A stretch of DNA of 51,874 nucleotides from an uncultured Clostridium sp. (lineage in GTDB: Bacteria; Bacillota; Clostridia; Oscillospirales; Acutalibacteraceae), in assembly GCA_934717555.1 (NCBI GenBank), contig CAKUYY010000006.1, forward strand, positions 1 to 51,874, read 5' to 3'. The position numbers and the translations under genes were made by a program. Of this stretch, positions 15,791 through 24,128 are shown piece after piece (positions within the stretch are counted from its first letter, which is position 1; each line of letters begins with the position of its first letter). The notes below the pieces were generated by a model. It did not search any database, was not told the origin of the DNA, and saw only the letters and a program-made list of their open reading frames with translations.

Positions 15791-16063
15791 ATGGGCAGAA
15801 GCGTGAAAAAAGGCCCTTATGTACAGCCTGTGCTGTTGAAAAGGGTTCAAGAAATGAATAAGACCGGCGAAAAGAAGATCCTGAAGACCTGGAGCAGATC
15901 CTCCACCATCTTCCCTGATTTTGTTGGTCATACCTTTGCGGTTCACGACGGCCGCAAACACGTTCCGGTTTATGTAACAGAAGATATGGTTGGTCACAAA
16001 CTCGGTGAGTTTGCCCCTACCCGCACCTTCCGTGGTCATGCCGGTGCAAAAACTTCGAAATAA
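15791..16063 (+). CDS. rpsS: 30S ribosomal protein S19
   Basis: This 90-residue S19 of the 30S head contacts S13 and the A-site finger of the 50S. MGRSVKKGPYV, WSRSSTIFPDFVGHTFAVHDGRKH and GEFAPTRTFRGHAG are typical. AAGGAG lies nine bases before the ATG. The gap to rplV is 21 bases. Confidence 0.98.
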   Translation: MGRSVKKGPYVQPVLLKRVQEMNKTGEKKILKTWSRSSTIFPDFVGHTFAVHDGRKHVPVYVTEDMVGHKLGEFAPTRTFRGHAGAKTSK

Positions 16064-16084
16064 CGGCCGAAAGGAGTGTATAGC

Positions 16085-16420
16085 ATGGAAGCAAGGGCTT
16101 ATTTAAAGTACGCCCGCATTTCTCCCCGCAAGGTATCTATCGTGCTTGATCTGATCCGTAACAAGCCGGTTGATTATGCGATGGCTGTACTCAAGCATAC
16201 CCCCAAGGCCGCCTGTGAGGACCTGCAAAAGTTACTCAAGTCGGCCATGGCGAATGCTGAGAACAATCATAATATGGATGTTTCCAGACTTTACGTAGCA
16301 GAATGCTTCGTATGTCCGGGCCCGATCCTCAAGCGCATTCGTCCCAGAGCGCAGGGTCGCGCATTTAGAATTGATAAGAAGACCTCGCACGTAACCCTGG
16401 TGCTCAAGGAACAAGAATAG
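16085..16420 (+). CDS. rplV: 50S ribosomal protein L22
   Basis: This 111-residue protein has a hairpin that lines the exit tunnel near the macrolide site, and RPRAQGRAFRIDKKTSH is its tip region. I start at ATG 16085 (MEARAYLKYARISPRK) with AAAGGAG eight bases upstream. The in-frame GTG at 16076 overlaps that ribosome binding site and is rejected. Confidence 0.97.
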   Translation: MEARAYLKYARISPRKVSIVLDLIRNKPVDYAMAVLKHTPKAACEDLQKLLKSAMANAENNHNMDVSRLYVAECFVCPGPILKRIRPRAQGRAFRIDKKTSHVTLVLKEQE

Positions 16421-16441
16421 CAGAAGAGGAGGTAACACTTA

Positions 16442-17116
16442 ATGGGCCAGAAAGTAAATCCCCACGGTCTCCGTGTGGGCGTTATCAAAGATTGGGATTC
16501 CCGCTGGTTCGCGAAGGATAAGGACTTCGGCGATACCCTCGTCGAGGATTACAACCTCCGCAAAATGCTGAAAAAACAGCTGTACGCAGCAGGCGTTCCG
16601 AAGATCGAGATCGAGCGTGACGCGTCCAAGGTCCGCATTCACATTCACTGCGCAAAGCCGGGAATGGTAATCGGCAAGGGCGGCGCTGAGATCGACAAGC
16701 TTCGTGTTCAGTGCGAAGCCTTTTTGAAGAAACCCGTTGCCATCAACATCGTGGAAGTCAAGTCCCCGGACTTGAACGCACAGTTGGTTGCAGAAAATAT
16801 TGCACAGCAGCTGGAGAAGAGAACCTCTTTCCGCCGCGCCATGAAGCAGGCCATCGGCCGTGCCATGAAGTTCGGCGCCAAGGGTATCAAGACACAGGTT
16901 GCCGGTCGTCTGGGCGGCGCGGAAATCGCTCGTACCGAGCAGTATCATGAAGGCACCATCCCGCTGCAGACCATCCGCGCAGACATCGACTACGGTTTTG
17001 CCGAGGCCGCTACCACCTATGGCCGCATTGGCGTCAAGGTGTGGCTGTACAGAGGCGAAGTGTTGCACGACAACCGCAAGCCCCGTACTCCTCGCAGGGA
17101 AGGAGGCAATAAATAA
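16442..17116 (+). CDS. rpsC: 30S ribosomal protein S3
   Basis: This 224-residue S3 forms part of the mRNA entry channel with S4 and S5 and has helicase function. MGQKVNPHGLRVGVIKDWDS opens the protein and the KH domain shows GMVIGKGGAEIDKL with its GKGG loop near residue 80. GAGGAGG lies nine bases before the ATG. The stop overlaps the rplP start (TAATG). Confidence 0.98.
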   Translation: MGQKVNPHGLRVGVIKDWDSRWFAKDKDFGDTLVEDYNLRKMLKKQLYAAGVPKIEIERDASKVRIHIHCAKPGMVIGKGGAEIDKLRVQCEAFLKKPVAINIVEVKSPDLNAQLVAENIAQQLEKRTSFRRAMKQAIGRAMKFGAKGIKTQVAGRLGGAEIARTEQYHEGTIPLQTIRADIDYGFAEAATTYGRIGVKVWLYRGEVLHDNRKPRTPRREGGNK

Positions 17117-17541
17117 TGCTGTTGCCTAAGAGAGTGAAATACCGCAGAGTGCACAGAGGTCGTTTGACCGGTAAAGCCTCCCGCGGCAATAAAGTTACCT
17201 ACGGTGATTTCGGTCTCCAGGCTCTGGAGCCGGCATGGATCACCTCCAACCAGATCGAGGCCGCTCGTGTGGCCATGACCCGTTACACCAAGCGTTTCGG
17301 TCAGGTCTGGATCAAGATTTTCCCCGATAAGCCCATCACCGAGAAACCCGCTGAAACCCGAATGGGTTCCGGTAAAGGTTCTCCTGAGTACTGGGTAGCC
17401 GTTGTAAAGCCGGGCAGAATCATGTTCGAAATCGGCGGCATCAACGAGGAAACCGCAAGAGAAGCTATGAGACTAGCGGCAAACAAGCTGCCGATCAAAT
17501 GCAAGTTTGTCAAGAAGGAAGAAACGGGTGGTGAGCAGTAA
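17116..17541 (+). CDS. rplP: 50S ribosomal protein L16
   Basis: This 141-residue L16 sits by the A-site tRNA elbow and matures the peptidyl transferase centre. LPKRVKYRRVHRGRLTGKA, NKVTYGDFGLQALEP and the C-terminal LPIKCKFV are conserved. It is coupled by one-base overlaps to both rpsC before it and rpmC after it. Confidence 0.98.
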   Translation: MLLPKRVKYRRVHRGRLTGKASRGNKVTYGDFGLQALEPAWITSNQIEAARVAMTRYTKRFGQVWIKIFPDKPITEKPAETRMGSGKGSPEYWVAVVKPGRIMFEIGGINEETAREAMRLAANKLPIKCKFVKKEETGGEQ

Positions 17542-17747
17542 TGAAGGCTTCAGAGATCAGAGAATTATCAGTAGCAGAGCTGGAAACGAAGCTCAAAGAC
17601 CTCAAAGCTGAGCTTTTCAACCTACGCTTCCAGCTTGCCATTAATCAGCTCGACAACCCGATGCGTATCAGTGCTGTAAAGAAGGATATCGCAAGAGTGC
17701 AGACAGTCCTGCGCCAGAACGAACTCAAGAACAGTGCTGAGGCGTAA
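17541..17747 (+). CDS. rpmC: 50S ribosomal protein L29
   Basis: This 68-residue two-helix protein lies at the tunnel exit beside L23. KASEIRELSVAELETKLKDL and FNLRFQLAINQLDNPMRI are the expected helices. Its start overlaps the rplP stop by one base, with GGTGGTGAG as the ribosome binding site inside rplP. Confidence 0.97.
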   Translation: MKASEIRELSVAELETKLKDLKAELFNLRFQLAINQLDNPMRISAVKKDIARVQTVLRQNELKNSAEA

Positions 17748-17765
17748 GGGAAGGAGGATTAAGCC

Positions 17766-18023
17766 GTGAGCGATAGGAATATGAGAAAAACCGAGGTCGG
17801 CAAGGTTGTCAGCGACAAAATGGACAAAACCATCGTCGTGGCGATCGAAGACAGCGTAAAGCATCCCATTTATAAAAAAGTTATGAAGCGTACCGTGAAG
17901 CTGAAGGCTCATGATGAGAACAATGAATGCAACATCGGTGACCGCGTGCGTGTGATGGAGACCCGTCCTCTGTCCAAAGAGAAGAGATGGCGTCTCGTCG
18001 AGATTATAGAGAAAGCTAAATAA
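17766..18023 (+). CDS. rpsQ: 30S ribosomal protein S17
   Basis: This 85-residue OB-fold primary binder of 16S rRNA helix 11 shows KVVSDKMDKTIVVAIEDSVKH and ETRPLSKEKRWRLVEI. Translation begins at GTG 17766, with AAGGAGG seven bases upstream. The gap after rpmC is 18 bases. Confidence 0.97.
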   Translation: MSDRNMRKTEVGKVVSDKMDKTIVVAIEDSVKHPIYKKVMKRTVKLKAHDENNECNIGDRVRVMETRPLSKEKRWRLVEIIEKAK

Positions 18024-18059
18024 GAAAATTATTGGCTTTGTGCAAAGGAGGAACGCACT

Positions 18060-18428
18060 GTGATACAGCAGCAGACCTACCTCAAAGTTGCCGATAATAC
18101 CGGCGCGAAGGAGCTTATGTGCATCCGCGTTCTCGGCGGTACCGGCAGGAGGTATGCCAATATTGGCGACGTTGTGGTTGCTTCGGTTAAAAAAGCAGCA
18201 CCCGGCGGCGTTGTTAAAAAGGGCGACGTAGTAAAGGCAGTTATTGTACGTTCTGCAAAGGGCGTACGCCGTGAGGATGGAACTTACATCCGTTTTGATG
18301 AGAACGCCGCCGTTATTATCAGAGAAGATAAAAACCCGAGGGGCACCCGTATTTTTGGGCCGGTGGCGAGAGAGCTTCGCGATAAGGATTATCTGAAGAT
18401 ATTGAGCCTCGCCCCCGAAGTGCTTTAA
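18060..18428 (+). CDS. rplN: 50S ribosomal protein L14
   Basis: This 122-residue L14 is at the subunit interface (bridge B8) and is the binding site of the silencing factor RsfS. MIQQQTYLKVADNTGAKEL and the C-terminal FGPVARELRDKDYLKILSLA are canonical. It starts at GTG 18060 with AAAGGAGG about six bases upstream. Confidence 0.98.
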   Translation: MIQQQTYLKVADNTGAKELMCIRVLGGTGRRYANIGDVVVASVKKAAPGGVVKKGDVVKAVIVRSAKGVRREDGTYIRFDENAAVIIREDKNPRGTRIFGPVARELRDKDYLKILSLAPEVL

Positions 18429-18446
18429 TAGGAGGTGCTGACCAGT

Positions 18447-18767
18447 ATGATTAACAAAGTTCATGTGAAAACGGGCGACACCGTTACCGTATTGAGCGGA
18501 AAAGAGCGCGGTAAAAAGGGTAAGGTTTTGGCCGTGAGCCCCAAAGAGGGCAAGGTTATCATCGAGGGCGTTAACATGGTCACCAAGCATGTGAAACCTC
18601 GCAGAATGGGCGAAACCGGCGGCCTGGTAAAGGCGGAAGGCGCCATGTACGCCTGCAAGGTTCAGCTTGTATGCCCCCGCTGCGGCAAGCCTACACGTGT
18701 CGGGCACAAGGTACAGGAAAACGGCACGAAAGAACGCATTTGCAAAAAATGCGGCGAGTCGCTGTAA
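18447..18767 (+). CDS. rplX: 50S ribosomal protein L24, zinc-ribbon form
   Basis: This 106-residue assembly initiator has a KOW motif (KTGDTVTVLSGKERGKKGKV). Its C-terminal part carries CPRCGKPTRVG and ICKKCGES, two CxxC pairs that probably bind zinc. I start at ATG 18447 (MINKVHVK) with GGAGG upstream; a GTG twelve bases earlier lies inside that site. The following gene begins 12 bases after the stop. Confidence 0.97.
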   Translation: MINKVHVKTGDTVTVLSGKERGKKGKVLAVSPKEGKVIIEGVNMVTKHVKPRRMGETGGLVKAEGAMYACKVQLVCPRCGKPTRVGHKVQENGTKERICKKCGESL

Positions 18768-18778
18768 GGAGGATAAGA

Positions 18779-19318
18779 ATGGCTAGATTAAAGGAATTCT
18801 ACAAGCAGGACGTCGCTCCCGCTTTGATGAAGAAATTTTCTTATAAGAGTGTCATGCAAATCCCGAAGCTTGATAAGATCGTGATCAACGTCGGCGCCGG
18901 CGAAGCCCGCGACAACGCCAAGGTCATCGACGCCATCGTGACTGATCTCGCCGCCATCACCGGTCAGAAGCCGGTTGTATGTAAGGCAAGAAAGTCCGTC
19001 GCGAACTTTAAGCTGCGCGAAGGCATGAACATCGGCGTAAAGGTTACGCTCAGAGGCGACAAGATGTATGAGTTCTTGGATAGACTTTTCAATGTCGCCC
19101 TGCCCCGCGTAAGAGACTTCAGAGGCATCAACCCCAACTCTTTCGATGGCCGCGGCAACTACAACATGGGCCTGAAAGAGCAGCTGATTTTCCCTGAAAT
19201 CGACTATGATAAGATCGATAAGGTCCGCGGTATGGACATCTGCTTCGTGACCACCGCAAACACCGACGAGGAAGCTCGCGAGCTGCTGACGCTCATGGGC
19301 GCCCCGTTTGCGAAATAA
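18779..19318 (+). CDS. rplE: 50S ribosomal protein L5
   Basis: The 179-residue L5 binds 5S rRNA and contacts P-site tRNA. MARLKEFYKQDVAPALMKKF, IPKLDKIVINVGAGEA and the C-terminal DICFVTTANTDEEARELL fit the family. AAGGAGG lies six bases before ATG 18779. A longer in-frame reading from within rplX is rejected because it has no ribosome binding site and would extend the conserved N-terminus. Confidence 0.97.
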   Translation: MARLKEFYKQDVAPALMKKFSYKSVMQIPKLDKIVINVGAGEARDNAKVIDAIVTDLAAITGQKPVVCKARKSVANFKLREGMNIGVKVTLRGDKMYEFLDRLFNVALPRVRDFRGINPNSFDGRGNYNMGLKEQLIFPEIDYDKIDKVRGMDICFVTTANTDEEARELLTLMGAPFAK

Positions 19319-19330
19319 GGAGGGATAATT

Positions 19331-19516
19331 GTGGCCAAGACATCCATGAAAGTGAAACAAAAGAGACCTGCAAAGTTCTCTTCCCGCGAATACAACAGAT
19401 GCAAAATCTGTGGCAGGCCGCATGCCTATCTTCGCAAATTCGGAATTTGCCGTATCTGCTTCCGGGAACTTGCTTACAAGGGCGAGATTCCGGGTGTGAA
19501 AAAAGCCAGCTGGTAA
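19331..19516 (+). CDS. rpsZ: 30S ribosomal protein S14, zinc-binding type Z
   Basis: This 61-residue short form of S14 has a zinc site made of CKICGRPHAYLRKFGICRIC. It stabilises the 30S head. Type Z is the zinc-replete form; a zinc-free paralogue, if present, is outside the window. Starts at GTG 19331 with AAGGAGG seven bases upstream. Confidence 0.97.
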   Translation: MAKTSMKVKQKRPAKFSSREYNRCKICGRPHAYLRKFGICRICFRELAYKGEIPGVKKASW

Positions 19517-19540
19517 TGCATAGCAAAGGAGGTAAACGGC

Positions 19541-19939
19541 ATGCAAATTACAGATTCCATCGCAGATCTGTTGACCAGAATCCGCAACGCGAATTCTGCT
19601 AAGCATGAGACTGTGGATATCCCCGCTTCCAATATCAAGAAGGCTATCATGCAGATTCTTGTGGACGAGGGTTATATTAAGAGCTTCACCGTGATTGAAG
19701 ACGGCAAGCAGGGCATGATCAAGGCAGTGCTCAAGTATGGCGAGGGTAAGACCCCCATCATCACCGGCCTGCGCAGAGTAAGTAAGCCCGGTTTGCGCGT
19801 ATACAGCAACGTTGAGGATATGCCCAAGGTTATGAAGGGCCTGGGTATCGCCATTGTTTCCACTTCCAAGGGCGTTATGACTGACCGTCAAGCCCGCAAG
19901 GAAAACGTGGGCGGCGAAGTCCTCGCATTCATTTGGTAA
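19541..19939 (+). CDS. rpsH: 30S ribosomal protein S8
   Basis: This 132-residue central-domain primary binder shows MQITDSIADLLTRIRNAN at its N-terminus and KGVMTDRQARKENVGGEVLAFIW at its C-terminus. In E. coli S8 represses the spc operon; no equivalent structure was identified near rplE here. AAAGGAGG precedes the ATG by eight bases. Confidence 0.98.
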   Translation: MQITDSIADLLTRIRNANSAKHETVDIPASNIKKAIMQILVDEGYIKSFTVIEDGKQGMIKAVLKYGEGKTPIITGLRRVSKPGLRVYSNVEDMPKVMKGLGIAIVSTSKGVMTDRQARKENVGGEVLAFIW

Positions 19940-19951
19940 GGGGGTGCAGAG

Positions 19952-20500
19952 ATGTCTCGAATTGGAAGAAAACCCATAAATATTCCCGCTGGCGTTGAGG
20001 TAAAGCTCGATGGCAACGTTATCACCGTCAAGGGCGCGAAGGGCACCCTGACTCAGAAGATCCATCCGAATATGACGGTTTCCATCGAGGACGGCGTGAT
20101 CACTGTTACCCGTCCAAACGATGACAAGGAGAACCGTTCCCTGCACGGCCTCACCCGTACCCTGATCGCCAACATGATCGAGGGTGTAACCAACGGCTAC
20201 AAAAAAGAGCTGGACGTTAACGGCGTGGGTTACCGTGTACAAAAGCAGGGTAAGAACCTGGTCATGAACCTGGGCTTCTCCCATCAGGTTACCATGTCCG
20301 ACACCGACGATATCACCATTGAGGTTCCGAACCCCAACAAGATTATCATCCACGGTGCCGATAAGCAGAAGGTTGGACAGTTCGCCGCCGAAGTGCGCGA
20401 GAAGCGTCCGCCGGAGCCGTATAAGGGCAAAGGTATCAAGTATGTTGACGAAGTTATCCGCCGCAAGGAAGGCAAGGCCGGTAAGGGCGGCAAGAAGTAA
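19952..20500 (+). CDS. rplF: 50S ribosomal protein L6
   Basis: The 182-residue L6 has two related domains and lies near the factor-binding site. MSRIGRKPINIPAGVEV, RSLHGLTRTLIANMI and the C-terminal RPPEPYKGKGIKYVDEVIRRKEGK are typical. AAGGGGGTG precedes the ATG by six bases. Confidence 0.98.
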   Translation: MSRIGRKPINIPAGVEVKLDGNVITVKGAKGTLTQKIHPNMTVSIEDGVITVTRPNDDKENRSLHGLTRTLIANMIEGVTNGYKKELDVNGVGYRVQKQGKNLVMNLGFSHQVTMSDTDDITIEVPNPNKIIIHGADKQKVGQFAAEVREKRPPEPYKGKGIKYVDEVIRRKEGKAGKGGKK

Positions 20501-20519
20501 TTAAAGGAGTGAATAAACT

Positions 20520-20879
20520 ATGGTGAATAAGGCTGATAACAACAAAGCCAGATTGAACCGTCACCGCAGAGTGCGCGGCAAGATCCAGGGCACTGCTCAG
20601 CGCCCCCGCCTGAACGTTTTCCGCTCCACCAATAACATCTACGCCCAGTTGATCGATGACGTGAAGGGTGTTACCCTGGCGGCAGCTTCAACGCTGGACA
20701 AAGAGTTCAATGGTAATGGCGGAAACAAGGAAGCCGCACGCAAGGTTGGCGAGCTCATTGCCAAACGTGCCGCTGAGAAAGGCATCACCGCGGTCGTTTT
20801 CGACCGCGGCGGCTATATTTTCCACGGCCGCGTCAAAGAGCTGGCCGAAGGCGCCCGTGAGGGCGGCCTCAAGTTCTAA
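20520..20879 (+). CDS. rplR: 50S ribosomal protein L18
   Basis: This 119-residue 5S rRNA-binding protein shows RLNRHRRVRGKIQGTAQRPRL and VVFDRGGYIFHGRVKELAEGAREGGL. AAAGGAG lies nine bases before the ATG. It is followed 15 bases later by rpsE. Confidence 0.98.
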   Translation: MVNKADNNKARLNRHRRVRGKIQGTAQRPRLNVFRSTNNIYAQLIDDVKGVTLAAASTLDKEFNGNGGNKEAARKVGELIAKRAAEKGITAVVFDRGGYIFHGRVKELAEGAREGGLKF

Positions 20880-20894
20880 GAAGGAGGAATACTT

Positions 20895-21392
20895 TTGGCT
20901 AGAATTGACGCTTCAACAATGGATCTCAAAGAGCGCGTGGTAGCTATCAATCGCGTATCCAAAACGGTAAAGGGCGGTCGTATCTTCAAGTTCGCCGCAC
21001 TGGTCGTTGTGGGCGACGGCAACGGCACCATCGGCTTCGGCATCGGTAAGGCCGGCGAAGTTCCGGACGCTATCCGCAAGGGAATTGAGGACGCCAAGAA
21101 GAATCTGATGAAGATTTCTCTGCGCGGCACCACCATTCCTCACGAAGTGATGGGTATTTACGGCGCAGGTAAAGTTCTGATGAAACCCGCTGCACCTGGT
21201 ACCGGTGTGATCGCCGGCGGCCCTGTGCGTGCGGTTGTGGAAGCAGCTGGTATCAAAGATATTCGTACCAAGGCTTTGCGTTCCAATAACCCGTGCAACG
21301 TAGTGCGCGCCACCCTGCAGGGTCTGGCAAGCCTGCGTACCGCAGAGGAAGTTGCGGCAATCCGCGGCAAATCTGTGAAAGATATTCTATAA
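20895..21392 (+). CDS. rpsE: 30S ribosomal protein S5
   Basis: The 165-residue S5 helps decoding accuracy and lines the mRNA entry channel. The dsRNA-binding N-terminal half shows LKERVVAINRVSKTVKGGR, and the second half has AAPGTGVIAGGPVRAVVEAAG. It starts at TTG 20895, with AAGGAGG eight bases upstream, one of several TTG starts in this superoperon. Confidence 0.97.
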   Translation: MARIDASTMDLKERVVAINRVSKTVKGGRIFKFAALVVVGDGNGTIGFGIGKAGEVPDAIRKGIEDAKKNLMKISLRGTTIPHEVMGIYGAGKVLMKPAAPGTGVIAGGPVRAVVEAAGIKDIRTKALRSNNPCNVVRATLQGLASLRTAEEVAAIRGKSVKDIL

Positions 21393-21409
21393 GATAAGGG
21401 GGTAGCAAT

Positions 21410-21589
21410 ATGGCACAGATCAAAGTAACGCTGGTAAAAAGTCTTATCGGCAGCAAGAAGGACCAGATTGCAACCGCCCAGGCTCTTGGTCTGCGTAAGA
21501 TTGGCGACTGCACCCTGCAGCCCGACAATGCCCAGACCAAAGGCAAGGTGGCCAAGATAATCCACCTCATCGAGGTAAGCGAAGCGTAA
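21410..21589 (+). CDS. rpmD: 50S ribosomal protein L30
   Basis: This short 59-residue gene sits between rpsE and rplO, its normal place. The product begins MAQIKVTLVKSLIGSKKDQ and contains ALGLRKIGDCTLQPD and the C-terminal KIIHLIEVSE, matching bacterial L30. GGGGG precedes the ATG by seven bases. Gaps are 17 and 19 bases. Confidence 0.96.
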   Translation: MAQIKVTLVKSLIGSKKDQIATAQALGLRKIGDCTLQPDNAQTKGKVAKIIHLIEVSEA

Positions 21590-21608
21590 GCAAGGAGGTG
21601 CGAGTACA

Positions 21609-22049
21609 ATGAAGTTGCATGAACTTTCTCCGGCTGCTGGTTCCACCAAGGAAGCCAAGCGTATCGGTAGAGGACATGGTTCAGGACAAGGTAAAACCGC
21701 AGGCAAAGGCCACAAAGGCCAGAAAGCCAGAGCGGGCAGAGGTATGCGTCCCGGCTTTGAAGGCGGCCAGATGCCGTTGCAGAGACGTATCCCGAAGAGA
21801 GGTTTCAACAACATTTTTGCCAAGGAAATCGTTGCCATCAATGTTGGTTCCCTCAATGCATTTGAAGACGGCGCTGTTGTCAACAACGACGCGTTGATCG
21901 AAGCAGGCATCATCAAAAAGGTCTGCGACGGTGTTAAAGTATTAGGCAATGGAGAAATCACCAAGAAGTTGACCGTCCAGGTTGCAGCTTTTTCCGAATC
22001 TGCAAAGCAGAAGATCGAAGCAGCCGGCGGAAAGGCCGAGGTGATCTAA
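21609..22049 (+). CDS. rplO: 50S ribosomal protein L15
   Basis: The 146-residue L15 is a late-assembly protein with the glycine/arginine-rich segment RIGRGHGSGQGKTAGKGHKG and the PLQRRIPKRGFNN motif. AAGGAGG precedes the ATG by nine bases. Its TAA stop is immediately adjacent to the TTG start of secY. Confidence 0.98.
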   Translation: MKLHELSPAAGSTKEAKRIGRGHGSGQGKTAGKGHKGQKARAGRGMRPGFEGGQMPLQRRIPKRGFNNIFAKEIVAINVGSLNAFEDGAVVNNDALIEAGIIKKVCDGVKVLGNGEITKKLTVQVAAFSESAKQKIEAAGGKAEVI

Positions 22050-23381
22050 TTGTTCAAAACAATACGGAATGCCTGGATGATCCCGGATTTAAGAAAAAAG
22101 ATTCTCTTTACTCTTTTGGTGATCATCATATTCCGAATCGGATCGGTAATCCCGGCTCCCTTTCTGAATATGGACGCTTTGGCAGGAGCTATGCACGCGG
22201 TAGATGAAGGCGGCACCATGCTGGCCTATCTGAATACCCTGTCCGGCGGAGCGTTTTCCAACGCCACCATGTTTGCGATGTCCATTACTCCGTATATTAA
22301 CGCATCTATCATTATGCAGCTGCTCACAGTGGCCATTCCTCCTCTGGAGAGATTGGCCAAAGAAGGGGAAGAGGGCCGGAAGAAGATCGGCGCGATTACC
22401 CGCTATGTGACAGTGGCTTTGGGTCTGATCCAAGGTACGGCCTATTACTTCTATCTCAGAGGTACTTCCTACAATGGAACCCCCATCACCATGTATAATG
22501 AGGGATTCTCTCAAGTGTTTGCCGCCATTGTGATTATCCTGGTCTTTACCGCTGGTACGGCCATGATGATGTGGCTGGGCGAGCAGATTAACCAAAAGGG
22601 CATCGGCAACGGTATTTCCATTCTGTTGTTTGCCGGCATTGTGGCCAGATTGCCGTTCACTATTGCGCAGTTGGGTGAGTACCTCAAGTCTGCCAATGAG
22701 AATCCGGAGGCTTTCGGCCAGTATTATTTCCTGGTACCGCTGTTTGTGATTATTTTCCTGGCGGTTATCTGGGTGATCGTATTCATGAACGACGCGGAGC
22801 GCCGCATTCCTGTCCAGTACGCCAAGCGTGTGGTGGGCAGAAAGATGTATGGCGGCCAAAGCAGCCATATCCCGATTAAGGTCAGCCTTTCCGGTGTTAT
22901 GCCAATCATCTTTGCAAGCTCTATTTTGTCGATTCCCAGCACGATCAACTTATTTGTCAGCCCCGCAGAAGGATCTTTCTGGAAAGGGTTCCTGGATGCC
23001 TTCTCTTCCGGCGGCTGGATCTATTCCATCGTTTATTTCCTCCTGATTATCATGTTTGCGTATTTTTATGTTACCATTCAGTATAATCCGGTGGAAATGG
23101 CCAATAATCTTCGTCAGAGCAATGGCACCATCCCGGGGATTCGTCCTGGCAAGCCCACCTCTGATTTTATCGCGAAGATTCTTTCCAAAATTACATTGAT
23201 TGGTGCATTGTTCCTTGCTTTTATCGCACTGTTACCTATCGTATTTGGTGCATTGACCGGTATGCATAACATGCAGTTGGGCGGTACTTCCGTCATCATC
23301 CTTGTGGGTGTTGCCTTGGATACTGTGAAGCAAATGGAATCCCAAATGATGATGCGCCATTACAAGGGCTTTCTCGACTAA
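22050..23381 (+). CDS. secY: Protein translocase subunit SecY
   Basis: SecY is the pore of the Sec translocon. The 443-residue protein has ten expected membrane helices, the plug region after helix 1 with its PAPFLN segment, the cytosolic loop NDAERRIPVQYAKR (about residues 247-260) that contacts SecA and ribosome, and YNPVEMANNLRQSNGTIPGI. It begins at TTG 22050 directly after the rplO stop; the ribosome binding site GCCGAGG is inside rplO. It lies in the usual place before adk. Confidence 0.97.
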   Translation: MFKTIRNAWMIPDLRKKILFTLLVIIIFRIGSVIPAPFLNMDALAGAMHAVDEGGTMLAYLNTLSGGAFSNATMFAMSITPYINASIIMQLLTVAIPPLERLAKEGEEGRKKIGAITRYVTVALGLIQGTAYYFYLRGTSYNGTPITMYNEGFSQVFAAIVIILVFTAGTAMMMWLGEQINQKGIGNGISILLFAGIVARLPFTIAQLGEYLKSANENPEAFGQYYFLVPLFVIIFLAVIWVIVFMNDAERRIPVQYAKRVVGRKMYGGQSSHIPIKVSLSGVMPIIFASSILSIPSTINLFVSPAEGSFWKGFLDAFSSGGWIYSIVYFLLIIMFAYFYVTIQYNPVEMANNLRQSNGTIPGIRPGKPTSDFIAKILSKITLIGALFLAFIALLPIVFGALTGMHNMQLGGTSVIILVGVALDTVKQMESQMMMRHYKGFLD

Positions 23382-23491
23382 GCCGACTGGGGAGTTCCAG
23401 CTCGGCGCGCAGCTAAAGGCCCCCCGTATGGGGAGATCGGTCTCCTGTGAAAGTTATCACAGGTTTGCAGGTCTGGAAGGAGTTTTGGCAT
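23382..23491 (+). other. secY-adk spacer with two hairpins
   Basis: This 110-base gap is the longest after the L2 region. It contains CCCC-GTAT-GGGG (about 23421-23432) and CCTGTGA/TCACAGG (about 23442-23463). Neither is followed by a T run, so they are not terminators. They could be processing sites or translational control elements for adk. The role is unknown. Confidence 0.4.
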
Positions 23492-24127
23492 ATGAATAAT
23501 ATTATTCTGCTCGGCGCGCCAGGCGCCGGAAAAGGCACGCAGGCGGAAAAAATCTGCGAGCATTTGAACATCCCCACCATTTCTACAGGCAATATCATTC
23601 GAGAAGCGCTGAAAAGCGGCACTGAGATGGGGAAAAAAGCGCAGTCCTATTTGGATGAAGGAAAGCTGGTCCCCGATGACGTTGTTATCGGCATTGTCCG
23701 GGACCGGCTTGCCCAGGGCGATTGCAAAAACGGATTTGTCCTGGATGGTTTTCCCCGCACGATCCCTCAGGCTGAGGCTCTGGACCAGATGGGCATCGTC
23801 ATTGATAAGGTAATCGATCTTCAGGTTACCGACGAGGACGTGATCCAAAGGATGTCCGGACGCCGTATCTGCGAAAAATGCGGCGCAAGTTACCACGTGC
23901 AGTATAATAAACCGCGGGTGGAAGGCGTCTGCGATAAATGTGCAGGTACCCTTATTCAGCGCAAGGATGACCACCCCGATACAGTAAAAGAACGCCTCAA
24001 GGTCTATCACAAACAGACGGAACCTTTGGAAGAGTATTATCGGAAGAAGGGGAAGCTGTCTGTTGTAAAAGGACAGGAGGATGTCCAAGACACCACCCGT
24101 CTGACCCTTGCGGCTCTGGAGGTATAG
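23492..24127 (+). CDS. adk: Adenylate kinase, zinc-lid form
   Basis: This enzyme interconverts ATP + AMP and 2 ADP. The 211-residue protein begins MNNIILLGAPGAGKGTQAEK with its P-loop and has the AMP site GFPRTIPQAEAL. The LID domain carries CEKCGASYH and CDKCAGTL, four cysteines of the zinc-bound type common in Gram-positives. I start at ATG 23492, with GGAG ten bases upstream; an in-frame ATG at 23447 lacks a ribosome binding site. The map gene follows after one base. Confidence 0.96.
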   Translation: MNNIILLGAPGAGKGTQAEKICEHLNIPTISTGNIIREALKSGTEMGKKAQSYLDEGKLVPDDVVIGIVRDRLAQGDCKNGFVLDGFPRTIPQAEALDQMGIVIDKVIDLQVTDEDVIQRMSGRRICEKCGASYHVQYNKPRVEGVCDKCAGTLIQRKDDHPDTVKERLKVYHKQTEPLEEYYRKKGKLSVVKGQEDVQDTTRLTLAALEV

Positions 24128-24128
24128 C

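Noticed and set aside
18788..20353. 521-codon open frame on the minus strand across the ribosomal genes
   Set aside because: It is antisense to rplE, rpsZ, rpsH and rplF, whose codon bias leaves the opposite frame open. It has no ribosome binding site and no recognisable protein features.
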